NCBI GenBank assembly: GCA_002304345.1
Contig: NEUU01000020.1
Span: 1-64,000, forward strand
Direction: 5' to 3'
Source: Verrucomicrobia bacterium Tous-C9LFEB
Lineage (GTDB): Bacteria; Verrucomicrobiota; Verrucomicrobiia; Methylacidiphilales; UBA1321
Length of the DNA stretch: 64,000 bases
Shown here: positions 43,399 through 51,471 of the stretch, piece by piece
Position numbering within the stretch: position 1 is the stretch's first letter
How the letters are laid out: every line of letters starts with the position of its first letter
Program-made: the position numbers and the translations under genes
Notes under the pieces: generated by a model
Database searches by the model: none
Told to the model about the DNA's origin: nothing
The model's input: only the letters and a program-made list of their open reading frames with translations

Positions 43399-44553
43399 AT
43401 GCCCCGGCCCGCCCAACGTCTTCAGGTTTTCACGGAATCGGTTATCCGCGAGATGACCCGCATTGCGAATCGCCACCAGGCGATCAACCTCGCGCAGGGC
43501 TTTCCCGATTTCGATCCGCCCGCCGTGTTGCTCGATGCACTCACCACCGCCATTCGCGGGCCGCATCATCAATACGCCATCACGTGGGGTGCCCCGCGTT
43601 TTCGTAATGCGCTCGCCCGCAAGCACAGTCATTTCAGCGGACTCTCCATCGATCCCGAAAAACACATCGTCACCACCTGCGGCAGCACCGAAGCGATGAT
43701 GGTGTCCATGATGACTGCGTGCGATCCCGGCGACAAAGTCATCGTCTTCTCGCCGTTCTACGAAAACTATGCGGCGGACGCGATCCTCTCCGGCGCACAA
43801 CCGATCTACGTGCCGCTGCGCGCACCCGATTTTACCTTCGACCCGGAGGAACTCCGTCGCGCGTTCGCGTCGGGCGCGAAGGCCATCGTGGTATGCAATC
43901 CCTCGAACCCGAGCGGCAAAGTCTTCACGCGCGAAGAGCTCCTCTCCATCGCCGCGCTCGCCGAGGAGTTCGACACCTTCGTCCTCATGGACGAAGTCTA
44001 CGAGCACATCGTCTACGCGCCGCACCAGCACACCGTCTTCGCCACCCTGCCCGGCATGTGGGAACGCACACTCAGTTGCGGTTCGCTTTCGAAAACCTAC
44101 TCCATCACCGGCTGGCGACTCGGCTACGTGATCGCCCCGGAAGCGCTCATCGCGCAGGCGCGCAAGGTGCACGACTTCCTCACCGTCGGCGCGGCCGCTC
44201 CGTTGCAGGAAGCCGCCGTGACGGCGCTCGAATTGCCAGACAGCTACTACGCCGAACTCCTCCGCGAATACACGGCGAAGCGCGATGTGATGCTCGGCTA
44301 TTTGAAGCAAACCGGTCTCCCCTACACGGAACCGCAAGGCGCGTATTACGTTCTCGTCGACATCTCCTCGTTCGGTTTCAAGACCGACATGGAATGCGCG
44401 CAATGGATGGCGCAGGAAGTCGGCGTCGCGGGCGTTCCCGGCTCGAGTTTCTTCCGCGAACCGGAACACCGCTATATCCGCTTCCACTTCGCCAAGCGCG
44501 AAGAAACGCTGCACGCCGCAGGTCAACGCCTCGTCGACAAACTCAAACGCTGA
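43399..44553 (+). CDS. PLP-dependent class I/II aminotransferase
   Basis: 384 residues, fold type I. NLAQGFPDFDPP at the start, VTTCGSTEAMM, VVCNPSNPSGKVF, Asp in VLMDEVYEH (198), and PLP Lys in GSLSKTYSITGWRLGY (232). The C-terminal Arg fits YIRFHFAKREE. Cytoplasmic. Substrates may be aspartate, aromatic amino acids or glutamine-type transamination; the QGFPDFDPP opening recalls the methionine aminotransferase/KAT group, which would suit the nearby sulfur genes, but this is weak. It stands alone after the terminator at 43309. Confidence 0.88.
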   Translation: MPRPAQRLQVFTESVIREMTRIANRHQAINLAQGFPDFDPPAVLLDALTTAIRGPHHQYAITWGAPRFRNALARKHSHFSGLSIDPEKHIVTTCGSTEAMMVSMMTACDPGDKVIVFSPFYENYAADAILSGAQPIYVPLRAPDFTFDPEELRRAFASGAKAIVVCNPSNPSGKVFTREELLSIAALAEEFDTFVLMDEVYEHIVYAPHQHTVFATLPGMWERTLSCGSLSKTYSITGWRLGYVIAPEALIAQARKVHDFLTVGAAAPLQEAAVTALELPDSYYAELLREYTAKRDVMLGYLKQTGLPYTEPQGAYYVLVDISSFGFKTDMECAQWMAQEVGVAGVPGSSFFREPEHRYIRFHFAKREETLHAAGQRLVDKLKR

Positions 44554-44632
44554 GTTCTCGAGACGAGCCCAGTCTGACGCCACGCAGTGGGCCGTGCTAT
44601 TTTGCGTGTTGCATCATGCCCGCTCGAAAGAA

Positions 44633-44673
44633 GTCGAATTCGACCCACGCAAAGACCCGAATCAGCCTAACGA
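44633..44673 (+). promoter_or_regulatory. Conserved 41-bp upstream element, copy A
   Basis: In the orientation of the gene at 44718 this element begins GTCGAATTCG and ends GAATCAGCCTAACGAC. The same two boxes with an A-rich middle occur before the genes at 46563 (copy B) and 50595 (copy C). AGCCTAA ends 47 nt before the ATG. It probably holds a promoter and an activator site. Confidence 0.65.
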
Positions 44674-44717
44674 CTTTCGACGGTCCGTGGTTGAATAACC
44701 GTAGCCCCTAAGCCTCC

Positions 44718-45518
44718 ATGAAATACTTCTCCACTCCCCTCCTGTCGGCAGGAATTCTCCTTGCCGGGTCGCTTTTGATCACACTGCCTGCCGCCGCCAG
44801 CACGGTCATTTACCGGGAGACTTTCGGCAACGCCAAGGGGAGCAACACCTATCTGACCGATAGCGCCAGTATTCACACCGATTGGAAAGTCTACTCGACC
44901 ACCACCGCCATCAACGGCAGCGCCGCGCGTTCGGTGATTTCCAATGTTGCGAATTCCACAGGAGCTGGCGGACTTCCCAATATCGGCACGGGCTATACGG
45001 AAACGTCGCAGACCAATGGCGTCGCCTTCACCGACAGCATGAGCATCAACTGGCTCTTCATGACGACCGGCCACGCGGGCAACCTGATCGACATCGATCC
45101 CACGCAGGGACTGACCTTCTCGTGGTTCCAAGGCGACGCCAACGCAACCGATGGCTTGCGTCTCACCGTTCAGGTGGCAGGAAATTGGTATGTGACCAAT
45201 ACCCTCTTCACCACCCCCGCCTCGGGCTCCACCGCCTTGGCGGAAAAAACGTGGACCTTCGCCAATGATGCCACCCAATGGAGCCTGTTGAACTTCACGG
45301 CCGGTTCCACGCTCGGTGTGGATTCCACGCCGCTCACCGGCACGCTACCGACCGGCAACATCACCGGCTTCGGCGTCTATGTTGATCCCAATACGAGCTA
45401 TGTCCGCTTTGATAATTTCTCGATCGTCAGTTCCGTGCCGGAACCCTCCACGGCCCTGCTCGTTTCTGTTTTTGGTCTGCTGCTGAGCCTGCGACTTCCG
45501 CGCTGTTGCCGTCGCTAA
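44718..45518 (+). CDS. PEP-CTERM protein, RETFGN family (paralogue 1)
   Basis: 266 residues. Signal peptide (LLSAGILLAGSLLITLPAAAS), then STVIYRETFGNAKGSNTYL, DWKVYSTTT, NIGTGYTETSQTNGVAFTD, WLFMTTGHAGNLIDIDPTQGLTFSWFQGD, RLTVQVAGNWYVTNTLF, a LamG-like beta-sandwich shared with proteins at 46563-47357 and 50595-51305. PEP-CTERM tail: VPEPSTALLVSVFGLLLSL then RLPRCCRR. Probably a surface carbohydrate-binding protein under the nearby AraC regulator. Confidence 0.8.
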   Translation: MKYFSTPLLSAGILLAGSLLITLPAAASTVIYRETFGNAKGSNTYLTDSASIHTDWKVYSTTTAINGSAARSVISNVANSTGAGGLPNIGTGYTETSQTNGVAFTDSMSINWLFMTTGHAGNLIDIDPTQGLTFSWFQGDANATDGLRLTVQVAGNWYVTNTLFTTPASGSTALAEKTWTFANDATQWSLLNFTAGSTLGVDSTPLTGTLPTGNITGFGVYVDPNTSYVRFDNFSIVSSVPEPSTALLVSVFGLLLSLRLPRCCRR

Positions 45519-45651
45519 AACCTTTTCCATTTAAATCTCGGGAATCGTTCTTCCCCTGCCGTTCGCACAAAGGGAACTGGACAGTTTTGACACGGCTGTG
45601 GCAACCTCAATTGAGTCTGCCGCCTGTCGCCGATCCAGAAATCCGCCTGCC

Positions 45652-46554
45652 ATGAACGACACCTCTTCGGATATTCCCACGCTGTGCTGGACAGAATCCT
45701 TTCCCGCCGTTCAGGTCCCCATCGTCGCGCTGCATTTTCCCGACCGTCAACGCAACGAGATGCGCCACGCGCATGACTTCATGGAAATTCAGCTCTGTGC
45801 CCAGGGACACGGCGAGCAGCAGATTTCCCACGGCAACAGTTCCTTCAACAAGGGCGACGCCATCTTTCTTCGCCCCGGCGCGTGGCATGCGGGCATCAAC
45901 AACAGTCACGTCAATGCCTACGTCTGCTGTTTTGGCACCTCGCTCCTGCGTCGTGAACTGCTCTGGATGCTGGACGAACCCGCCCTGAATTTCCTGCTCT
46001 GGCGCCAATCCCCCGACGATCCCACCGGCACCTTCCGCCTGCATCTGGAGCCCGATACGTTGCGCCGCTGCATTCATCACCTCAAAGAACTCGCCGCGCT
46101 GGGAGAAGTCGAAACACCGGGCTCGCGCCCTTATCGCATCGGCCACCTTATTCTCATTCTGGTCACCCTCGCGGAAGCCGTGCCCCGCGATAAGATCGAT
46201 GCGCAATCCGACCGCGAACCGGTTCACTCGGCCGTGAAGCGCGCCATGTGCATGCTGGCGGAAGATATCGGCGGCGAGTGGACCTCCTCCGGCCTGGCGA
46301 AGAAACTCAACATTGATGTCTCGTATCTCGGACGCCTGTTCCGCAAGACCCTCGGGTTTCCGCCCATGACCTATCTCACTCAGGTCCGGGCCGAACAAGC
46401 CTCACGGCTGCTCTTGCGCACCGAAAAAACGATTTCAGAGATTGCCGTGGAAATCGGTTGGGCCGATCCCAATCACTTCGCGCGGCGTTTCCGTTCCCAC
46501 TTCGGCATTTCCGCCACGGAATACCGCGCCCGCTTCCGCTCCGCCAAACAATAA
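45652..46554 (+). CDS. AraC family transcriptional regulator
   Basis: 300 residues from ATG 45652. An N-terminal cupin-type sensor (about 10-150: MRHAHDFMEIQLCAQGHGEQQI, GDAIFLRPGAWHAG) is followed by a C-terminal AraC double helix-turn-helix (about 200-300: WTSSGLAKKLNIDVSYLGRLFRKTLGFPPMTYLTQVRAEQASRLLL in blocks, and ISEIAVEIGWADPNHFARRFRSHFG). AraC proteins usually activate sugar-use genes in response to a ligand. Three PEP-CTERM-type paralogues, a GH78 and a GH39-like gene around it carry a common upstream element, the obvious target set. Confidence 0.9.
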   Translation: MNDTSSDIPTLCWTESFPAVQVPIVALHFPDRQRNEMRHAHDFMEIQLCAQGHGEQQISHGNSSFNKGDAIFLRPGAWHAGINNSHVNAYVCCFGTSLLRRELLWMLDEPALNFLLWRQSPDDPTGTFRLHLEPDTLRRCIHHLKELAALGEVETPGSRPYRIGHLILILVTLAEAVPRDKIDAQSDREPVHSAVKRAMCMLAEDIGGEWTSSGLAKKLNIDVSYLGRLFRKTLGFPPMTYLTQVRAEQASRLLLRTEKTISEIAVEIGWADPNHFARRFRSHFGISATEYRARFRSAKQ

Positions 46555-46562
46555 GGCGTCCG

Positions 46563-47357
46563 CTAGACCAGAGCGTTGGCGCGGCGACGCACGCGTTGAC
46601 ACGCCAGCAGGCAAGCCACACTCCCCAGCAGCAAGACCGCGCTTCGACTTTCCGGAACACTGAGCGCGAACGTATCCAGTCGATTGCTTCCTCCGGCCCC
46701 TCGCACATCGGAGTAAAGTCCAAACCCGGTGATATTACTCGATGAAAGATCGGTCGCGAGCACATTGCCAACGCTCATGGTCGTTCCCGCAGTAAAATTC
46801 AGCGTGCACCAATCGACGGCATCGTTCGCAAATGCGAAAGACTTCAGCGTCCATACCGAGGCTGTCGACGTGAACAGCTCACTGGTGACATACCAACTCC
46901 CCTCCACCTGCACCGCTACGCGAAATCCATCCGACGCGGAATTGTTCCGTTGATACCAGGAAAAAGAAAGGTCTGGGCTCTGCGTGACATTGATCAGGTT
47001 CCCCGTATGTCCGGTGGTAAAAAAGAAATACGGGTCAGTGGGTTGATCGGTGTAGAGCACGCCATTTGTTTGGCTGGGCGTGGTGTAACCGGTGCCGACA
47101 TTATCCAGATTGGTCGGTGACGAAGCCACATTGGAGGCCACGGCCCGAATCAACCGCCCATTCGTGCCACTCGCCGAATAGTAGACCTGCCAGTCGGTGG
47201 CCAGATAGGTCGTATTACTCAAAAGATAATTCGTCGTGCCGCTGTTTCCAAAAGTCTCGCGATAGATGACCGTTTGCGCGTGGCTCGGCGTGGCGAAGAA
47301 CAGGAGGCCGAGCAAGCCGAGCCGCCCGATGATCGAAAGAAGAGGCTTTTGTTCCAT
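46563..47357 (-). CDS. PEP-CTERM-like protein, RETFGN family (paralogue 2)
   Basis: 264 residues. Signal peptide (LGLLGLLFFATPSHAQ), then TVIYRETFGNSGTTNYLL, DWQVYYS, GTGYTTPSQTNGVLYTD, FFFTTGHTGNLINV, FSWYQRNNSASDGFRVAVQVEGSWYVTSELF; full-length similarity with 44718-45518. The sorting motif is VPES instead of VPEP, followed by a hydrophobic helix and RVRRRANALV, so exosortase processing is likely but not sure. It converges with the AraC gene (8 bp between stops). Confidence 0.8.
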   Translation of the reverse strand: MEQKPLLSIIGRLGLLGLLFFATPSHAQTVIYRETFGNSGTTNYLLSNTTYLATDWQVYYSASGTNGRLIRAVASNVASSPTNLDNVGTGYTTPSQTNGVLYTDQPTDPYFFFTTGHTGNLINVTQSPDLSFSWYQRNNSASDGFRVAVQVEGSWYVTSELFTSTASVWTLKSFAFANDAVDWCTLNFTAGTTMSVGNVLATDLSSSNITGFGLYSDVRGAGGSNRLDTFALSVPESRSAVLLLGSVACLLACQRVRRRANALV

Positions 47358-47405
47358 AGGGTGTGTTTTGGGTGATGGCTCAATCCAACCAGAATTCGCC
47401 GGACG

Positions 47406-47446
47406 CGGTTAGGCTGATTCGCGCTTTTCGTGTGGACCAATTCGAC
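47406..47446 (-). promoter_or_regulatory. Conserved 41-bp upstream element, copy B
   Basis: On the minus strand it reads GTCGAATTGG, an A-rich middle with GAAAAGCGC, then GAATCAGCCTAAC, matching copy A closely. It ends about 50 nt before ATG 47357. In the other direction, 47469-47496 has a looser version (CGAAT, CCAGTCCTAG) facing the GH78 gene. Confidence 0.65.
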
Positions 47447-47515
47447 ATGGGATTTTTCCGATTGAATTTCGAATATCGAACCAGTCCTAGTTAAAAACTT
47501 TCCACGGCCTAATGG

Positions 47516-50401
47516 ATGGCCCGCTTTCTTGATAATCTCATCAAAAAGCGAAATACGTTTTTTCACTACCTTCCCCTCATGCTCATGCAACTGATTCAAT
47601 CGCCTTTACTCCAACGCGGCTCACGCCTGCAGGAGATGTCCCGCTTTCGTCTGCGCTTCGAATTTCACGGCACGCTCCACACCCTTCCCGTCGAGGTGAC
47701 CGCCGATTCAAATTACCTGCTTTTCCTCAACGGCGTGGAAGTGGGTCGTGGACCGGGACGTCACTTTGCGGAAACGTTGCCCGTGAACCGGCATGATTTG
47801 GCTAGCGCACTTCGCGAGGGCGAAAATATTCTGTGCGCGCTCGTGCGTCATCTCTATGTGAACACCTTTGGTTATCTGCGGGGAGAACCGGCTTTCGGTC
47901 TGGCGGGAACGGTCGGTGAAATGGATCTGTCGACAAGCAATCCCGAATGGAGAGTCTCCCGCGAAACCGGATTCCACTCTTTTTCACCGCGCGTGAATAT
48001 GCATCTCGGCTGTCTGGAAGATCAATCTCCGGACGCAGAGGGCTTGCTGGGGTGGACACGCCTCGAATCGCGCGAAGAAGCCGAGTGGATTCCGGCCCGA
48101 CCGGTGGTAAAGGAGTGCCGCGCCTTGATCGCGAATCCCGTACCGCCTTTGCAACGCGTCGAACTCCCTCTGTCGCGGGATATCTCCGTGCTTGGCACAT
48201 TTCCGTCGCTGCCCACAAGCTCCGGTCCGCTCTTTACCGTGCCTTCCAGCGGCCCCGGTCAGTTGATCGAAATGACTTTCTCTTCTCCCGACATTCGACC
48301 CGAAACCGAAGTCACCCTCGGCGTTCGCGGGCTGGGTGCCGTCCTCGAAACGACGCCCGGTCATACCAGTAAAATTTTTCCCTGTGGCCATCATGCCGCG
48401 GAGGGTTCTTTCCACTGCCGGGGTGCCGACTTACGCGACGGCGTGCGTCTGATCACCTGCGATGCGGAACATGTTTTGATTGGCACTCGCGACGAAATTC
48501 CCTTTGCCGTGCAGGCGCAGAAAATCGGCGAGCGTGGATTGGAACGGGCTTTCGACCAATTTCGCGGACTCCCCGCCGAGACGGTCGCGAAATGGGATCT
48601 CACTCCCGTCACGCCGCCCCTGCCTCTGGAGCCAATCGGCACGGATTGTCTGTATGCGTGGAATTCTCTGAGCGGTTTCACTCCGCTTCCCCGTCCCGCA
48701 AATTTTACGCGCGGTCAGTGGCTGCGCCGGGAGGGACTCGTTCTCGATTTGGGCCGTTTTCGATACGGTCATTATCAGATCCATTTCGCGACGACACAAC
48801 CCACCCAGGTTGAGATCGGCTATGGCCATGAGACCACCGAAGACGGCACCCCCCAAGTCTTCAATTGGGATCGCGTGCGATTACCCGCCGGGAAAGCCGC
48901 CTATCACAATCTGTTCACCCCGCGCGGCGCTCGCTATCTTTTTCTCTCCACCACCGGCGAATGTCAGCTCGAATCAATCTCGGTCACCGAAGTGTTAGCG
49001 CCACTGCCGGAACGCGAACAGTTGGGCACCTTTCGCTGCAATGATCCCGAGTGGAATCGTATCTGGGATGCCGCGCGCGAGACGATCCGCTATTCGCGCA
49101 TCGATGTGGTCTCTTCCGATTCCTTCCGCGAATTCTGCGCGTGGCTCGGTGATACGCATTGGATCGGCCGCAACTACTTCTATTCGTTCTTCAGCCCGCA
49201 CCCCTTGCGCTACACATGGGAGCTGTATGCGCGCGGCGTGGACGAAGCGGGACGCATGCCGTCGGTGGTCCCCTCTTACGCCATGTTCAATCTTCCGGTC
49301 TGGACCTGGCAATTCTGGATGGGCACGTGGGAATATTATCTCTACACAGGTGACCTCGATTTTCTGAATTCCATTTTTGATGTCTGCCTGAAGACCCATA
49401 GCTATTACCAGCAATTCAAAACGAAGCGCGGCACGCTCCTCAACCCGCCGGAATGGCGCATCGTCGACTGGGCTAAAATCGATCTGGGCGGTGAATCGTT
49501 CGTTCTCAACGCCATCTATCGCCGCGCCGTGAGTCAACTGGCGCAAGCCGCGTGCGCGTTGGGCCGCAAGGAGGAAGCGCCCCTGCGCGAAGAAGCCTCG
49601 CAATTACTTGAAGCGCTGTCCCACCCCCGCTTCGAAGACCCGCATCAACGGCTCTTTCTGGACGGCCTCACGGAAGGTCGGCCCAACACCACGTTTTCGC
49701 AGCATGCCCAGATTCTGGCCTATGATCTCGGCCTGTGGAACGAACGGAAAATGGGCAACCTGATCGGGCGCATTCTCACGCCAACGCCCCGGCAGGATTT
49801 CTGGACCCTCGGAGAACCGAGCTTTCATTGGGCTGCGGAAATCCTGCGCAAGCATCCCGATTTTCCGACCTTCGGAAAATGGATTCACGATGCGTACCAG
49901 CATCAAATGGAAGCGGGCGCGACCTGCCTCGGTCATCGTCATCCCGGCCCCATTCCCGGCGAATATCAGGAGCGCACCAAATCGCCCTGTCATGGCTGGG
50001 CCTCGTCGCCGCTCTATCTTTCCGGCGCCATGGCTCTCGGGGTTACCCCGGCGCAGCCCGGTTATCGATCCGTGCGCGTGGCGCCGCGACCGCTGTATCC
50101 GGCGATGACGCAAGCCTCCGGCACCGTCCCAACATTACGTGGGGCGATCCAGGTGAGTTGGCAACTTCCCACCGCGAAACATAAAACCGGCTTCATCGAA
50201 GTGACGTTACCGCCGGGAATGGAAGGACAACTCGATCTCAGCGCGACCGAATGGCAGACGGTTCTGCCCGACATCGATGGAATCGCCGCGAAGACTTATG
50301 TTCTCGGTCCTTCGCGCTTTCGACTCGAACTTTCCTTGCCCATGGACCGACCGCAAGCCGTCCGCGCTTCAAAACGCGAGGCGCTGACCGTGCGTCCTTA
50401 A
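47516..50401 (+). CDS. GH78-like alpha-L-rhamnosidase
   Basis: Up to 961 residues; the true start may be ATG 47579 or 47585, since homology-like text begins RFRLRFEFHGTLHTLPVEV. N-terminal beta-domains (about 40-500: YLLFLNGVEVGRGPGR, EIGYGHETTEDG) precede the (alpha/alpha)6 catalytic domain (about 510-850: CNDPEWNRIWDAARETIRYSR, DSFREFCAWLGDTHW where family GH78 keeps its acidic residues, GTWEYYLYTGDLDFL). A C-terminal beta-domain has CHGWASSPLYLSGAMALGV and GYRSVRVAPR. No signal peptide was seen. It should remove alpha-L-rhamnose from oligosaccharides or glycosides. Its stop codon touches the dispersed repeat. Confidence 0.87.
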   Translation: MARFLDNLIKKRNTFFHYLPLMLMQLIQSPLLQRGSRLQEMSRFRLRFEFHGTLHTLPVEVTADSNYLLFLNGVEVGRGPGRHFAETLPVNRHDLASALREGENILCALVRHLYVNTFGYLRGEPAFGLAGTVGEMDLSTSNPEWRVSRETGFHSFSPRVNMHLGCLEDQSPDAEGLLGWTRLESREEAEWIPARPVVKECRALIANPVPPLQRVELPLSRDISVLGTFPSLPTSSGPLFTVPSSGPGQLIEMTFSSPDIRPETEVTLGVRGLGAVLETTPGHTSKIFPCGHHAAEGSFHCRGADLRDGVRLITCDAEHVLIGTRDEIPFAVQAQKIGERGLERAFDQFRGLPAETVAKWDLTPVTPPLPLEPIGTDCLYAWNSLSGFTPLPRPANFTRGQWLRREGLVLDLGRFRYGHYQIHFATTQPTQVEIGYGHETTEDGTPQVFNWDRVRLPAGKAAYHNLFTPRGARYLFLSTTGECQLESISVTEVLAPLPEREQLGTFRCNDPEWNRIWDAARETIRYSRIDVVSSDSFREFCAWLGDTHWIGRNYFYSFFSPHPLRYTWELYARGVDEAGRMPSVVPSYAMFNLPVWTWQFWMGTWEYYLYTGDLDFLNSIFDVCLKTHSYYQQFKTKRGTLLNPPEWRIVDWAKIDLGGESFVLNAIYRRAVSQLAQAACALGRKEEAPLREEASQLLEALSHPRFEDPHQRLFLDGLTEGRPNTTFSQHAQILAYDLGLWNERKMGNLIGRILTPTPRQDFWTLGEPSFHWAAEILRKHPDFPTFGKWIHDAYQHQMEAGATCLGHRHPGPIPGEYQERTKSPCHGWASSPLYLSGAMALGVTPAQPGYRSVRVAPRPLYPAMTQASGTVPTLRGAIQVSWQLPTAKHKTGFIEVTLPPGMEGQLDLSATEWQTVLPDIDGIAAKTYVLGPSRFRLELSLPMDRPQAVRASKREALTVRP

Positions 50402-50590
50402 AAATATCGCACACGTAGCAAACCTAGCTCACCTAACGCAAACGTCCGGGGCGGTTCCGTGCTATAACTCGTGCATGCCCGCCTCGTCTCCCTTTGAAAT
50501 CTCAAATCTGAAATTTGAAATTTCTCGTCGACACCGACCGCGACACCCAACAGAGACGGTCGATTCTCGTAGCGCATTGTCGACGCTATT
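50402..50590. repeat. Dispersed ~190-bp repeat, copy 2
   Basis: Second copy of 346-545. The terminal inverted repeat is kept (CGTCGACA 50526-50533, TGTCGACG 50578-50585). An inner stem changes from CGATC to CGACC against GGTCG, keeping the pairing (G-U to G-C). It fills the whole gap between the stop of the GH78 gene and the stop of the paralogue gene at 50595. Confidence 0.75.
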
Positions 50591-50594
50591 TATT

Positions 50595-51305
50595 TTAGCG
50601 TCCGCCCGCACTGACACTAAACGTATCGAATCGCCGCGTCTCCCCCGTGGTCGCTTCCGTGAAAAGACCGAAGCCCGTGATGCGGCCTGCGGGGAGGTCC
50701 GCCGTTGGATTCGCCCCCATGGCCAGCGAATGACCCGGCGTGAATTCGAGCAGACGCCAACTCGCCGCCGCCGGAGTGAATGTGAAGCTTTGGTTCGACC
50801 AGGCATTAGCGGGCGAAGAGAAGAGCGCCTTCGTCACATACCAGAGGCCATCGATCTGAACCGCCACGCGAAAACCATCATCGAGCCGGTTGTTTCTCTG
50901 GAACCAACCAAAGGTCAGACCCTGCGACGGGTCCAGATCGATCGCACTGCCCGTTTCAGCCGAGGTGAAAAAGAAATAGGTATTGGTCGGCACGTCCGTG
51001 TAGATCAGCCCATTGCTTTCGCTCGTCGTGGCATTCGAGGTACCAATGTTCATCGCCGCGTCCGGTTTCGATGCTCCATTGGAAACAATCGCCCGCGTGG
51101 AATTGCCTTTGGTGCCTGCACGTCCCCAAGCCACCTGCCAATCGGTGAGCACGTGGGCTTTGTGATCGACCGTATAGTTGGCGGAACCGCTATTGCCAAA
51201 CGTCTCCTGATAGATGACCGACTCGGCATGCAGAACCGGAGCGCTCAAAAGAGCCCAGAAAAAAATCATCTTATTCGACCGGCAGAAAACAGAATTCTTT
51301 TTCAT
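50595..51305 (-). CDS. RETFGN family protein lacking the PEP-CTERM tail (paralogue 3)
   Basis: 236 residues from ATG 51305. Signal peptide (MIFFWALLSAPVLHAE), then SVIYQETFGNSGSANYTV, DWQVAWG, MNIGTSNATTSESNGLIYTD, FFFTSAETGSAIDLDPSQGLTFGWFQRNN, RVAVQIDGLWYVTKALF, the same domain as paralogues 1 and 2. It stops at RRFDTFSVSAGGR, exactly where the others continue into VPEP/VPES and the membrane tail, and the stop codon lies at the edge of repeat copy 2. So it is probably truncated and would be secreted freely rather than sorted. Confidence 0.78.
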   Translation of the reverse strand: MKKNSVFCRSNKMIFFWALLSAPVLHAESVIYQETFGNSGSANYTVDHKAHVLTDWQVAWGRAGTKGNSTRAIVSNGASKPDAAMNIGTSNATTSESNGLIYTDVPTNTYFFFTSAETGSAIDLDPSQGLTFGWFQRNNRLDDGFRVAVQIDGLWYVTKALFSSPANAWSNQSFTFTPAAASWRLLEFTPGHSLAMGANPTADLPAGRITGFGLFTEATTGETRRFDTFSVSAGGR

Positions 51306-51347
51306 AGGAGGAATCCGCAACTTCCAACTTACCCAAGCGCGATCCCG

Positions 51348-51388
51348 CCGTTAGGCTCTATTGCGCTTTTCATTTACCCGAATTCGAC
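51348..51388 (-). promoter_or_regulatory. Conserved 41-bp upstream element, copy C
   Basis: Minus strand: GTCGAATTCG, middle GAAAAGCGC, then AATAGAGCCTAACGGC, ending 42 nt before ATG 51305. Just beyond, on the plus strand, CGCGAATCGAAATCAGCCTAG (51397-51417 region) is a looser version that ends 54 nt before the GH39-like gene at 51472, so the intergenic region can serve both genes. Confidence 0.62.
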
Positions 51389-51471
51389 GCAATTCCCGCG
51401 AATCGAAATCAGCCTAGCCAAAATCATCCCGAAGCCTAACCACCCACGGGAGCTTTTGTTAAAGTGATCGT

